A DNA stretch of 64,000 bases, taken from contig JADJVN010000002.1 in assembly GCA_016710585.1 (NCBI GenBank), positions 124,001 to 188,000 of the forward strand, written 5' to 3'. Shown one piece after another: positions 9,950-18,494 of this stretch; positions within the stretch are counted from its first letter, which is position 1, and the number at the start of each line of letters is the position of its first letter. The notes beneath the pieces are model-generated. The model was not told the DNA's origin and searched no databases. It saw nothing but the letters and a program-made list of their open reading frames with translations. The translations under genes were made by a program, and so were the position numbers. Source of the DNA: Saprospiraceae bacterium (GTDB taxonomy: Bacteria > Bacteroidota > Bacteroidia > Chitinophagales > Saprospiraceae).

Positions 9950-10755
9950 TTGATTTTAAAATCACAGAAGGAGAGTCTCTGCATAAGAATTTAGAACAAT
10001 TATCTGTTTTAGAAATATTGAATCAGATTAATTCAGAAGATAAAAAAGTTGCTGAAGCAGTAGAACAATGTATCCCAATGATTCATCGACTAGTAGAACA
10101 CCTCATTCCAAAAATGGAAATGGGTGGAAGATTGTTTTATATCGGATCAGGTACAAGTGGTAGACTTGGTATCGTAGATGCTAGTGAATGTCCACCTACA
10201 TTTGGCGTTTCAGATAATGTAGTGATTGGAATCATAGCTGGAGGTGATCAAGCGATACGCAAAGCAGTGGAGCATGCTGAGGATAATAAAGTACAGGCAT
10301 GGCAAGACTTGGAATCTTATGCTATTAATGAGTTTGATACTGTAATTGGTATTGCAGCCAGTGGAAGTACACCTTATGTTCTTGGAGGATTGGAGTGCTG
10401 TCGCGAGAATAAAATATCAACAGGATGCATTACCTGCAATCCTCAAAGTCCAATTACTTTATTAGCAGATTTTCCAATTGTGTGTGTTGTAGGACCTGAA
10501 TTTTTGACTGGCAGTACCAGGATGAAGTCGGGGACAGCTCAAAAATTAATACTAAATATGATCTCCACAAGTATTATGATTAGATTGGGAAAAGTAAAAG
10601 GGAATCAAATGGTGGATATGCGCATTAGTAATAAAAAATTATTCGATAGAGGAGTGCGAATGATTCAACAAAATTTGAATGTTAATGAAGATGATGCAAA
10701 AACCTTGTTAGAAAAATATGGTAGTGTGAGAAAAGCAATTGAGTCAATTAAATAA
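9946..10755 (+). CDS. murQ: N-acetylmuramic acid 6-phosphate etherase
   Basis: Encodes 269 residues with the SIS-domain MurQ signatures: YIGSGTSGRLGIVDASECPPTF near residues 65-85 (sugar-phosphate binding plus the acidic residue of the DASE motif), GIAASGSTPYVLGGL, and GPEFLTGSTRMKSGTAQK. The enzyme cleaves the D-lactyl ether of MurNAc-6-phosphate to give GlcNAc-6-phosphate in cell-wall recycling. Its start overlaps the symporter stop, and the PolX-like gene follows 10 bases later. No MurNAc kinase is present nearby; the phosphorylating enzyme must be encoded elsewhere. The family is usually about 300 residues; this copy is short at the C-terminus. Confidence 0.93.
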   Translation: MIDFKITEGESLHKNLEQLSVLEILNQINSEDKKVAEAVEQCIPMIHRLVEHLIPKMEMGGRLFYIGSGTSGRLGIVDASECPPTFGVSDNVVIGIIAGGDQAIRKAVEHAEDNKVQAWQDLESYAINEFDTVIGIAASGSTPYVLGGLECCRENKISTGCITCNPQSPITLLADFPIVCVVGPEFLTGSTRMKSGTAQKLILNMISTSIMIRLGKVKGNQMVDMRISNKKLFDRGVRMIQQNLNVNEDDAKTLLEKYGSVRKAIESIK

Positions 10756-10765
10756 ATAAAATGTC

Positions 10766-12373
10766 ATGACCAATAAGGAAATTGCAGCATTGTTTAATGA
10801 GTTGGCGACTATGATGGAAATTCATGGAGAAAATGAATTTAAAATCAAAACTTATGCCAACGCTTATTTGACATTAAGGAAATTAGATCAGCCTTTGCTG
10901 GAACAGAGCAAAGAAGAAAATATGATGATCAAAGGGATTGGTTCAAGTGTTGCAGATAAAATTGAAGAAATAAAAAAAACAAACACATTTCAAGTCTACG
11001 AGGAGTTTAAGAATAAGACCCCAAAAGGTGTGCGTGATATCATTAAGATAAAAGGACTAGGCCCTAAAAAAGTCAAAACAATATGGAGGGAACTTGAGAT
11101 CGAATCATTGGGCGAATTGCTCTATGCTTGTCAGGAAAATCGATTAGTCACATTAAAAGGATTCGGAGTTAAAATTCAGAATGAGGTCATTTCCAATATT
11201 GAATTTTTAAATGAAAATACTGACTCCTTTTTATATCCTCAGATAGAAAAAGTAGAGCAAGAATTAATCAAAGAACTAAAATCATTAAATCCAAATACTA
11301 GAATAGAATCCACAGGTGCATTTAGAAGACACTTGCAAATCCTAGAAGGACTAGATATCCTAGCTGATTCGTCATTAATTTTACCAAATAGTATTGCCCA
11401 AGTCAATGGAAAGATTTTATTTAATGAAAGAGTGCCAATAAATTTTCATTATACAAGTCCTGAAGAATTTGGTTCAAAGTGGATTGAGACTACTGGTGGA
11501 TCAAATAAATTTTTAGCCAAAATTGATTTTAAAAAAGAAGCTTCTAGAACCGAGTCAGAAATTTTAATCGATGTCTTTGGTAAATTTATTCCTGCTGAAT
11601 GCAGAGATAATGAAGACGTTCAGAAATTGAATATCGAAGCTCTAGTGACTCATTCTGATCTTAAGGGTATCATTCACAATCATAGTACTTATAGTGATGG
11701 AATATATTCATTGCGAGATATGACTATGGAATGTATGCGTTTGAATTATGAATATTTTGTCATTTCAGATCATAGTAAAACTGCAAGTTATGCCAATGGA
11801 CTTAACATAGATAGATTGTACACACAATGGAATGAAATCGATAGTATAAATAAAGAGTTTCCTTCTTTTAAAGTATTTAAGTCAATCGAATCGGATATAT
11901 TGTCCAACGGGGACTTAGACTATGATGATGAGATATTAGGAAAGTTCGATTTGGTCATCGCTTCCATTCATCAAAATTTAAACATGGATTTGGATAAGGC
12001 TATGATAAGATTGATTAAAGCGGTAGAGAATCCATTTACACGGATACTGGGTCACCCAACTGGAAGATTGTTATTATCTAGAAAGGGCTATCCTGTAGAT
12101 TTTATAAAATTAATCGATGCTTGTGCTGCAAATAATGTCGTCATAGAGTTAAATTCAAATCCATATCGTCTAGACATGGACTATTCGCATATCGATTATG
12201 CTCAAGAAAAGGGTGTATTAATTTCGATTAATCCAGATGCTCACAATTTATTAGCAATCCAAGATGTTAAATATGGTATAATGGCGGCAAGGCGCGGAAA
12301 TCTTCAAAAATCTAATTGCTTGAATACCATGAATTTGGCAGAATTTGAAACTTGGATTTCGAGTAAAAAATAG
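10766..12373 (+). CDS. PolX-like protein: helix-hairpin-helix/polymerase-X region plus PHP domain
   Basis: Encodes 535 residues. Residues 1-150 hold the 8-kDa-type helical region and helix-hairpin-helix motifs (IKGIGSSVADKI, IKGLGPKKVKTI, LKGFGVKIQNEV). Residues about 150-280 correspond to the polymerase palm/thumb, and residues about 300-535 form a PHP phosphoesterase domain starting IIHNHSTYSDG (H304, H306) with further metal ligands (ISDHS, IESDIL, HPTGR, NPDAH). Bacterial PolX acts in base-excision repair gap filling. In this copy two of the three polymerase aspartates seem replaced (G195 in EGLDIL, N226 in PINFHY), so polymerase activity is doubtful while the PHP nuclease looks intact. 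Confidence 0.85.
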   Translation: MTNKEIAALFNELATMMEIHGENEFKIKTYANAYLTLRKLDQPLLEQSKEENMMIKGIGSSVADKIEEIKKTNTFQVYEEFKNKTPKGVRDIIKIKGLGPKKVKTIWRELEIESLGELLYACQENRLVTLKGFGVKIQNEVISNIEFLNENTDSFLYPQIEKVEQELIKELKSLNPNTRIESTGAFRRHLQILEGLDILADSSLILPNSIAQVNGKILFNERVPINFHYTSPEEFGSKWIETTGGSNKFLAKIDFKKEASRTESEILIDVFGKFIPAECRDNEDVQKLNIEALVTHSDLKGIIHNHSTYSDGIYSLRDMTMECMRLNYEYFVISDHSKTASYANGLNIDRLYTQWNEIDSINKEFPSFKVFKSIESDILSNGDLDYDDEILGKFDLVIASIHQNLNMDLDKAMIRLIKAVENPFTRILGHPTGRLLLSRKGYPVDFIKLIDACAANNVVIELNSNPYRLDMDYSHIDYAQEKGVLISINPDAHNLLAIQDVKYGIMAARRGNLQKSNCLNTMNLAEFETWISSKK

Positions 12374-12477
12374 GATTATAAAAATATTAACATAGCATTT
12401 GATAAAGGATAAAACTTGGAAGAGTAAGTCATTTTAATTTTACAAAGATTTTTGAAAGACATAAATTCAATTTAACC

Positions 12478-13026
12478 ATGAAAAAAAATAATTTTCTTTT
12501 TATTGCTATGGTGACATTATTAGTTGCCTTCGTTGCTTGTAAAAGTGACAAAACTGCTGATGGTTCTGCCACTTCAGCTACTACTCCAGCTGCAGATCCA
12601 AATGCTCCAGCTCCAACACCAGGTGCTGAGACAGCTCCAGCTGCTCCAACTGGTCCTACTACAACAGTTGAATTTGAAACTATGGTTCACGATTGGGGTG
12701 AATTAAAAGATGGAGAACACATGAAATATGAATTTAAATTCAAGAACACAGGTTCTGAGCCATTAGTGATCTCTGATTCTAAAGGAAGCTGTGGTTGTAC
12801 AGTTCCAGAATGGCCAAGAGAGCCTATCGCACCAGGTGCTTCTGCTGCAATCAAAGTTGAATTTGATTCTAAAGGAAAAGGAACTGATGATGGTCAGAAA
12901 CAAACTAAAAGAGTTACAGTTACTGCAAATACAAATCCTGCACAAACTTATTTAACAATTTCAGGTATTGTAAAGAAAGATCCTAATGCAAAGCCTGAAG
13001 CAACTGCTCCAGCTGCAGGTCACTAA
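12478..13026 (+). CDS. DUF1573 domain lipoprotein
   Basis: Encodes 182 residues: a lipoprotein signal with lipobox FVA-C21, an Ala/Pro/Thr-rich linker to about residue 60, then a DUF1573 Ig-like beta-sandwich (HDWGELKDGEHMKYEFKFKN, LVISDSKGSCGCTVPEWP, PGASAAIKVEFDSKGK). DUF1573 proteins are abundant envelope proteins of Bacteroidota whose molecular role is not settled. The GSCGCT motif and the 'KNTG..PL.I' strand are the family hallmarks. It stands alone, with a strong terminator 30 bases after the stop. Confidence 0.88.
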   Translation: MKKNNFLFIAMVTLLVAFVACKSDKTADGSATSATTPAADPNAPAPTPGAETAPAAPTGPTTTVEFETMVHDWGELKDGEHMKYEFKFKNTGSEPLVISDSKGSCGCTVPEWPREPIAPGASAAIKVEFDSKGKGTDDGQKQTKRVTVTANTNPAQTYLTISGIVKKDPNAKPEATAPAAGH

Positions 13027-13057
13027 TAATATTAGAATAAAATAGGTATTATATATG

Positions 13058-13088
13058 CCCGATCATTGTAAAATGGTCGGGTTTTTTT
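13058..13088 (+). terminator. Rho-independent terminator after the DUF1573 gene
   Basis: A 10-bp stem (CCCGATCATT / AATGGTCGGG, with one G-T pair) with a GTAA loop is followed by T7 on the plus strand. It separates the gene from the converging alanine dehydrogenase. Confidence 0.85.
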
Positions 13089-13102
13089 ATTGAAAAATTT
13101 AA

Positions 13103-14314
13103 TCAAATTCCTGAAGTAAGTAGCAAATCTAAATTCGTGTACTTGATTCCAAATCTCTGAGCTAGATATTCATTTGTAAGACAACCTTTATATGTGTAGA
13201 TTCCATTTCTCAATCCCTTGTAATCATAAATTATCTTTTCAATACTTCCTGAATCTCCAGCTTGTTGTAGGAATGTTGTGATGATATTGCTGATCCCAAT
13301 CGATGCAGTTCTCGATACTTTTGAAGCAATATTTGGGACGCCATAGTGAACTACGCCATGTACTATTCTTGTCGGTTTTTCATGTGAAGTGACTTCACTA
13401 GTTTCGATACATCCACCTTGGTCTACACTCACGTCAATAATAACAGAACCTGATTTCATCTTCATGACCATTTCTTCAGTAACGATAATCGGTGTGCGCC
13501 CAGTTTTTGAATGCATTGCGCCAATGACGACATCTGCTGACATGAGCTGTTGCAATATGGTTACTGGATTAAAGGCAGAAGTATACAGTTGCCTACCAAT
13601 TCTATTTTGAATTCGAATTAATCGATGAATTTTATCATCGAATATTCTTACTTCAGCACCTAAGGCTAAAGCAGCTCTAGTTGCATATTCAGCAACAACA
13701 CCTGCACCAAGTATAACCACTTTTGCTGGAGGCACGCCAGATATACCACCCAATAAAATACCTTTCCCATTTTTTGAATCACTGAGCAATTCAGCAGCGG
13801 TATGGATCACAGCAAGTCCTGCAATTTCACTCATGGTTCGCACAATCGGGAATGAATTGTCATCAGCTTGCATATACTCCATTGCAAGGGAGGTGACGCG
13901 TCGCTGTCGAAGCATTTGGATATAATCCGATGTAATAGTCGGCAGTTGTAATGGAGAGATTAATATTTGATTTGGGCGAAAATATTCTAATTCCTCTTGA
14001 GTTGGAGGTGCTACTTTTAGAATAATATCACACTCGAATACAGACTTCTTATCATGCACGATTTGAGCTCCAGCTTCAGAGTATTCATGATCGCTATAAT
14101 TTGATTTTAGACCAGCTTCACTTTCTATCACTATTTCATGCCCCCTTGCAGTTAGGTTAATTACTGAATGAGGCACCAATGCTACACGATTTTCTTGCAT
14201 CGTTGTTTCCTTTGGAATACCTATCTTTAATGATGATTTTGCATGCTCAAAAGCAAGGAGTTGTGCTTGAGTGAGAAGCTGTGATTTTTCCGCAAAATAA
14301 AATTGTTCTTTCAT
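13103..14314 (-). CDS. ald: Alanine dehydrogenase
   Basis: Encodes 403 residues of the alanine dehydrogenase/PNT family. The N-terminal half has IGIPKETTMQENRVALVP and the mid region HxAAELLSD; the nucleotide-binding Rossmann motif is VVILGAGVVAEYATRAALALGAEV, followed by DVVIGAMHSKTGRTP and IIDVSVDQGGCIETS. It oxidises L-alanine to pyruvate and ammonia with NAD, or runs in reverse. It carries about 30 extra residues before the usual start (MKEQFYFAEKSQLLTQAQ), as in Bacteroidota copies. Its ATG overlaps the tsaE stop by 4 bases, so the two genes are translationally coupled. Cytoplasmic. Confidence 0.92.
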   Translation of the reverse strand: MKEQFYFAEKSQLLTQAQLLAFEHAKSSLKIGIPKETTMQENRVALVPHSVINLTARGHEIVIESEAGLKSNYSDHEYSEAGAQIVHDKKSVFECDIILKVAPPTQEELEYFRPNQILISPLQLPTITSDYIQMLRQRRVTSLAMEYMQADDNSFPIVRTMSEIAGLAVIHTAAELLSDSKNGKGILLGGISGVPPAKVVILGAGVVAEYATRAALALGAEVRIFDDKIHRLIRIQNRIGRQLYTSAFNPVTILQQLMSADVVIGAMHSKTGRTPIIVTEEMVMKMKSGSVIIDVSVDQGGCIETSEVTSHEKPTRIVHGVVHYGVPNIASKVSRTASIGISNIITTFLQQAGDSGSIEKIIYDYKGLRNGIYTYKGCLTNEYLAQRFGIKYTNLDLLLTSGI

Positions 14315-14757
14315 AAAGCAAACTTTAAGGTATAACTTCTTTGATTATTTTCCAAAGTTTCGATAAATATTTCTTGAAATTCTCCTTTTTGAAGTAATGG
14401 AAGTATTAATTGAGGCCATTCAATAAAACAATGCTTACCGCTCCAGAGATGATCTTCAATGGCTATATTCAAAGCTTCATCCAATGAATTTAGACGATAC
14501 AAATCCATGTGATAAATGCCATGAATAGTATATTTTTTGTTGTTTGGGATGTATTCATTGATCAATGAAAAAGTTGGACTACTCACCTCACTACTACAAT
14601 CTAATTCCTTGCAGATTGCCCTCATTAATGCTGTTTTTCCAGCCCCCATTTGACCATATAATAATGTAATTTTATTTGTTTGAACAAACTCCAAAATTTG
14701 TGGACAGAATTTACATAATTCTTCCTCCGAGGATTCAAAATGAACACTTTCTTTCAC
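14311..14757 (-). CDS. tsaE: tRNA threonylcarbamoyladenosine biosynthesis ATPase TsaE
   Basis: Encodes 148 residues with the P-loop LLYGQMGAGKTALMRA (about residues 33-48), the switch-like SSPTFSLINEY, the HMDLYRL motif and the downstream HCFIEWPQ segment, all diagnostic of TsaE. It is the ATPase that drives threonylcarbamoyl transfer to A37 of ANN-decoding tRNAs together with TsaB and TsaD. The start is GTG at 14757. It is immediately upstream of and overlaps alanine dehydrogenase, a pairing I associate with Bacteroidota, so both are likely transcribed together. Confidence 0.93.
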   Translation of the reverse strand: MKESVHFESSEEELCKFCPQILEFVQTNKITLLYGQMGAGKTALMRAICKELDCSSEVSSPTFSLINEYIPNNKKYTIHGIYHMDLYRLNSLDEALNIAIEDHLWSGKHCFIEWPQLILPLLQKGEFQEIFIETLENNQRSYTLKFAL

Positions 14758-14927
14758 AGGCCCAAAATTACTAGAATTAGATGAATTATCCCTTAATTTT
14801 CAATGAAAAACACATATTCAAATTTTTTATATATATAATGCAATTATATTTATTTTTTAATTATAAAAAATATTCATAATTAAGCGATTACATGAATTTT
14901 TAGCATGAAAATGTGAAGGAAAATTTG

Positions 14928-14940
14928 TATTTTTGCACTC
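14928..14940 (+). promoter_or_regulatory. Candidate gyrB promoter -7 element
   Basis: TATTTTTG (14928-14935) matches the Bacteroidota -7 consensus TAnnTTTG exactly and is followed by CACTC, a sequence shared with other candidate promoters in this window. No clear -33 TTTG lies at 19-21 bases upstream. It would give a leader of roughly 20 bases before ATG 14961. Confidence 0.6.
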
Positions 14941-14960
14941 TTAAATCTATATCTAAAAAA

Positions 14961-16892
14961 ATGAGTCAACAAGGAGATTATAGTGCCAGTAGTATTCAGG
15001 CATTAGAAGGGCTGGAAGCAGTCAGAAAAAGGCCTGGAATGTACATCGGCAGCACCGATGAGAAAGGACTACATCATTTGGTTTGGGAAGTCGTGGATAA
15101 CTCAATAGATGAGCATCTTGCTGGTCATTGTACGCATATTGAAGTGACTATCCTGAAAGATAATCTAATCAAAGTAAGTGACAATGGTCGAGGTATCCCT
15201 GTGGATATGCATGAGAAATTACAGAAATCAGCATTGGAAGTGGTCATGACTGTCCTTCATGCTGGTGGTAAATTTGATAAAGACTCTTATAAAGTTTCTG
15301 GAGGTTTGCATGGTGTCGGCGTATCTTGCGTCAATGCCTTATCTTCCTATGTAAAAGCTGAAGTTTATAGAGAAGGCAAAATTTACATGCAAGAGTATGA
15401 GAGAGGCAAACCGAAAGCAGATGTTAAACAAATTGGTGAAACACAGGGTCGAGGAACGACAATCACTTTCAAACCAGATAGTGAGATATTTGAAACTTTA
15501 GAGTTTAAATTTGAAACACTTGAAGAAAGATTAAAAGAACTTTCATTTTTGAATTCTGGATTGCACATTTATCTTCAAGATGAAAGAGGAGATACGGTTA
15601 AAGAAAAAAGATTTTTTTCTGAAGGTGGATTGTTGGAGTTTGTTCAATATCTAGATCATGGAAGGGTGCCATTGATTGAAAAACCAATCATGATCAAAGG
15701 TAAAGAAGACAATGTTGAAGTAGAGATTGCGATTCAATACAATATTGGCTTTCAAGAAAATTTATTTTCTTATGTCAATAATATCCATACTCGCGATGGT
15801 GGAACGCATGTGAGTGGCTTTAGAAGAGCTTTGGTGCGAGTCTTTAAGCAATATGGTGATGACAATGGTTCCTTTGCAAAATCCAAAATAGAAATCAATG
15901 GTGAAGATTTTAGGGAGGGATTGACAGGGATTATCTCAGTAAAAGTTCCAGAACCTCAGTTCAAAGGTCAAACCAAAGGAGAATTAGGAAATTCTGAAGT
16001 TGTCGGAATCGTTTCTCGTATTACGGGAGACGCCTTATCTTCTTTCTTAGAAGAAAATCCAAAAGAGGCAAAACGAATTGTAGATAAAGTCATCCTTGCT
16101 GCTACAGCAAGAGAAGCTGCTCGTAAAGCGAGAGATTTGGTTCAGCGTAAAAATGTTTTGACAGGAGGAGGATTGCCTGGTAAACTTGCAGATTGTAGTT
16201 CAAGAAGTGCTGCAGATTCAGAATTATATCTTGTGGAGGGAGATTCTGCGGGAGGTACTGCAAAACAAGGTAGAAATAGAATGTTCCAAGCCATCCTTCC
16301 ATTAAGAGGAAAAATATTGAACGTAGAAAAAGCACTAGAATATCGTATTTATGAAAATGAGGAGATCAAGAATATTTTTACAGCTTTAGGTGTGCATATT
16401 TTTGAAAATGAAGACGGTGATAGAAAACTGAATATAGAAAAGCTTCGATACCATAAGATCGTCATCATGTGCGACGCTGACGTTGATGGAAGTCATATCA
16501 CGACATTGATTCTTACTTTCTTTTATCGATATATGAATGAACTTATAGTAAATGGTCATTTATACATTGCAAGACCACCTCTTTATCAAGTGAAAAGAGG
16601 AAAGGAATTCAAGTATGCATGGAATGAAAAAGAGAGAAAAGAAATCACTTTGGAACTTGGAAAGGGTAAAGAAGATAGCGTACATATTCAGCGATACAAA
16701 GGTCTAGGTGAGATGAACGCAGAGCAACTTTGGGAGACAACAATGGATCCAGCAACTCGTATTTTGACTAAAGTGACGATAGAGAATGCAGCAGAGGCGA
16801 GTTACTATTTTTCAATTTTAATGGGGGATGATGTTCCACCAAGAAGGGAATTCATTGAGACTCATGCTGTCTATGCAAAAATTGATGTTTAA
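14961..16892 (+). CDS. gyrB: DNA gyrase subunit B
   Basis: The start chosen is ATG 14961 (MSQQGDYSASSIQALEGLEAV); an in-frame ATG 48 bases upstream would lie before the candidate promoter element. The 643-residue protein has the GHKL ATPase site (EVVDNSIDEHLAGH, DNGRGIPVD, GGLHGVGVSCVNALS), the transducer domain, and the TOPRIM domain (LVEGDSAGGTAKQGRNR, then MCDADVDGSHI), ending with QRYKGLGEMN...LWETTMDP. It is the ATP-hydrolysing subunit of gyrase, which introduces negative supercoils with GyrA. It lacks the roughly 165-residue insertion of E. coli GyrB, as expected outside the Proteobacteria. Confidence 0.97.
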   Translation: MSQQGDYSASSIQALEGLEAVRKRPGMYIGSTDEKGLHHLVWEVVDNSIDEHLAGHCTHIEVTILKDNLIKVSDNGRGIPVDMHEKLQKSALEVVMTVLHAGGKFDKDSYKVSGGLHGVGVSCVNALSSYVKAEVYREGKIYMQEYERGKPKADVKQIGETQGRGTTITFKPDSEIFETLEFKFETLEERLKELSFLNSGLHIYLQDERGDTVKEKRFFSEGGLLEFVQYLDHGRVPLIEKPIMIKGKEDNVEVEIAIQYNIGFQENLFSYVNNIHTRDGGTHVSGFRRALVRVFKQYGDDNGSFAKSKIEINGEDFREGLTGIISVKVPEPQFKGQTKGELGNSEVVGIVSRITGDALSSFLEENPKEAKRIVDKVILAATAREAARKARDLVQRKNVLTGGGLPGKLADCSSRSAADSELYLVEGDSAGGTAKQGRNRMFQAILPLRGKILNVEKALEYRIYENEEIKNIFTALGVHIFENEDGDRKLNIEKLRYHKIVIMCDADVDGSHITTLILTFFYRYMNELIVNGHLYIARPPLYQVKRGKEFKYAWNEKERKEITLELGKGKEDSVHIQRYKGLGEMNAEQLWETTMDPATRILTKVTIENAAEASYYFSILMGDDVPPRREFIETHAVYAKIDV

Positions 16893-16935
16893 TCGCAATT
16901 ATCAATTCAAATAGAAAAATTATCGATCCACGACC

Positions 16936-18483
16936 ATGGCAAATCAAGAGGAACTTTTTAAGAAAATAGTAAGTCATTCTAAAGAATATGGATTCATTTA
17001 TCAGTCATCTGAGATATACGATGGCTTGAGTGCAGTTTATGATTATGGACCATATGGTGTTGAATTGAAGAATAATATCAAAACCTATTGGTGGAAATCG
17101 ATGGTGCAAATGCATGACAATATTGTCGGCATTGATGCTGCTATTTTTATGCATCCTAAGACTTGGAAAGCTTCAGGTCACGTCGATGCATTCAATGATC
17201 CATTAATAGATAATAAAGATTCAAAAAAAAGATATCGAGCCGATCAACTTATTGAAGATGCTGTGGCAAAAATCGAAGCCAAATTGGAAAAAGAAGTTGA
17301 AAAAGCTAAATCAAGATTTGGAGCAAGTTTTGATGAAAAATTATATCGTGAGACCAATCCAAGAGTAGTCGAATATGCGCAAAAAGCTCAATCCATTTTA
17401 GATCGAATGAATACTGCTATGTCTGCAAATGATATGGACAGTTTGAAGAATTTGATCGTTGAATTGGAAATAGCCTGTCCAGACAGTGGATCACGAAATT
17501 GGACAGAAGTGAGACAATTTAACCTTATGTTCAATACTCAACTAGGCAACATTGCAGGAGAGGAAGGCAAACTCTATCTCCGACCTGAAACAGCACAAGG
17601 TATTTTTGTAAATTTTTTAAATGTCCAAAAAACGACAAGACAAAAAATACCATTCGGTATTGCTCAAATCGGAAAAGCATTTCGAAATGAAATTGTAGCG
17701 AGACAATTTATTTTTAGAATGCGTGAATTCGAACAAATGGAGATGCAATATTTCGTAAAGCCGGGAGAGGAAATGAAATGGTACGAGTATTGGAAAAATG
17801 CCAGGATGCAATGGCATAGAGCGATTGGGACACCAGAGGAAAAATTAAAATTTCACAATCACGAGAATCTCGCACATTACGCCAATGCTGCAGTAGATAT
17901 TCAATTTGATTTTCCATTTGGTTTTAAAGAACTTGAAGGAATTCATTCAAGAACTAACTTTGACCTCACTAGCCATCAAGAATTATCAGGAAAAAAATTG
18001 CAATATTTTGATGCAGAAGATAATGAAAATTACGTGCCTTATGTAGTCGAAACTTCTGTGGGATGTGATCGTATGTTTTTATCAGTCTTAAGTAATTCTT
18101 TCATTGAAGAATCTGTACCAGACGCAGATGGAGGAGAAGCGACCAGGGTAGTTTTAAAGATTCATCCAGTTCTTGCACCTATTAAATGTGCTGTTTTACC
18201 ACTTGTAAAAAACAAACCAGAATTGGTGGAAAAGGCCAGGCAGATTTTGAATCTTCTTAAACCGAATTTTCTTTGTCAATATGATGATAAAGATGCGATC
18301 GGTCGTCGTTATAGAAGGCAGGATGCAATAGGCACACCTTTTTGTGTTACTGTAGATTTTGAGACTTTAGAGGATCAGTGTGTAACTATTCGTGATAGAG
18401 ATACGCTCGTTCAAGAGCGGATAGCGATTCAAGATGTTTCAAATTATATTCAAGAAAAAGTGAACTGGAATAATTTGTTTTAG
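16936..18483 (+). CDS. glyS: Glycyl-tRNA synthetase, dimeric (alpha2) type
   Basis: Encodes 515 residues of the single-chain class II glycyl-tRNA synthetase used by many bacteria, archaea and eukaryotes, not the tetrameric alpha/beta type. Visible motifs are SSEIYDGLSAVYDYGPYGVELKNN at the N-terminus, RPETAQGIFVNF with the motif 2 loop FRNEI...FIFRMREFEQME, motif 3 VVETSVGCDRMFLSVL, and the C-terminal anticodon-binding domain (IKCAVLPLVKNKPELVEKA, DAIGRRYRRQDAIGTPFCVTVD). It charges tRNA-Gly. It lies 43 bases after gyrB on the same strand; shared transcription is possible. Confidence 0.96.
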   Translation: MANQEELFKKIVSHSKEYGFIYQSSEIYDGLSAVYDYGPYGVELKNNIKTYWWKSMVQMHDNIVGIDAAIFMHPKTWKASGHVDAFNDPLIDNKDSKKRYRADQLIEDAVAKIEAKLEKEVEKAKSRFGASFDEKLYRETNPRVVEYAQKAQSILDRMNTAMSANDMDSLKNLIVELEIACPDSGSRNWTEVRQFNLMFNTQLGNIAGEEGKLYLRPETAQGIFVNFLNVQKTTRQKIPFGIAQIGKAFRNEIVARQFIFRMREFEQMEMQYFVKPGEEMKWYEYWKNARMQWHRAIGTPEEKLKFHNHENLAHYANAAVDIQFDFPFGFKELEGIHSRTNFDLTSHQELSGKKLQYFDAEDNENYVPYVVETSVGCDRMFLSVLSNSFIEESVPDADGGEATRVVLKIHPVLAPIKCAVLPLVKNKPELVEKARQILNLLKPNFLCQYDDKDAIGRRYRRQDAIGTPFCVTVDFETLEDQCVTIRDRDTLVQERIAIQDVSNYIQEKVNWNNLF

Positions 18484-18494
18484 ACATTTCTGTT

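Noticed and set aside
16102..16335. A minus-strand open frame inside gyrB
   Set aside because: It lies wholly within the conserved TOPRIM region of gyrB and has a Leu/Phe-rich antisense composition.
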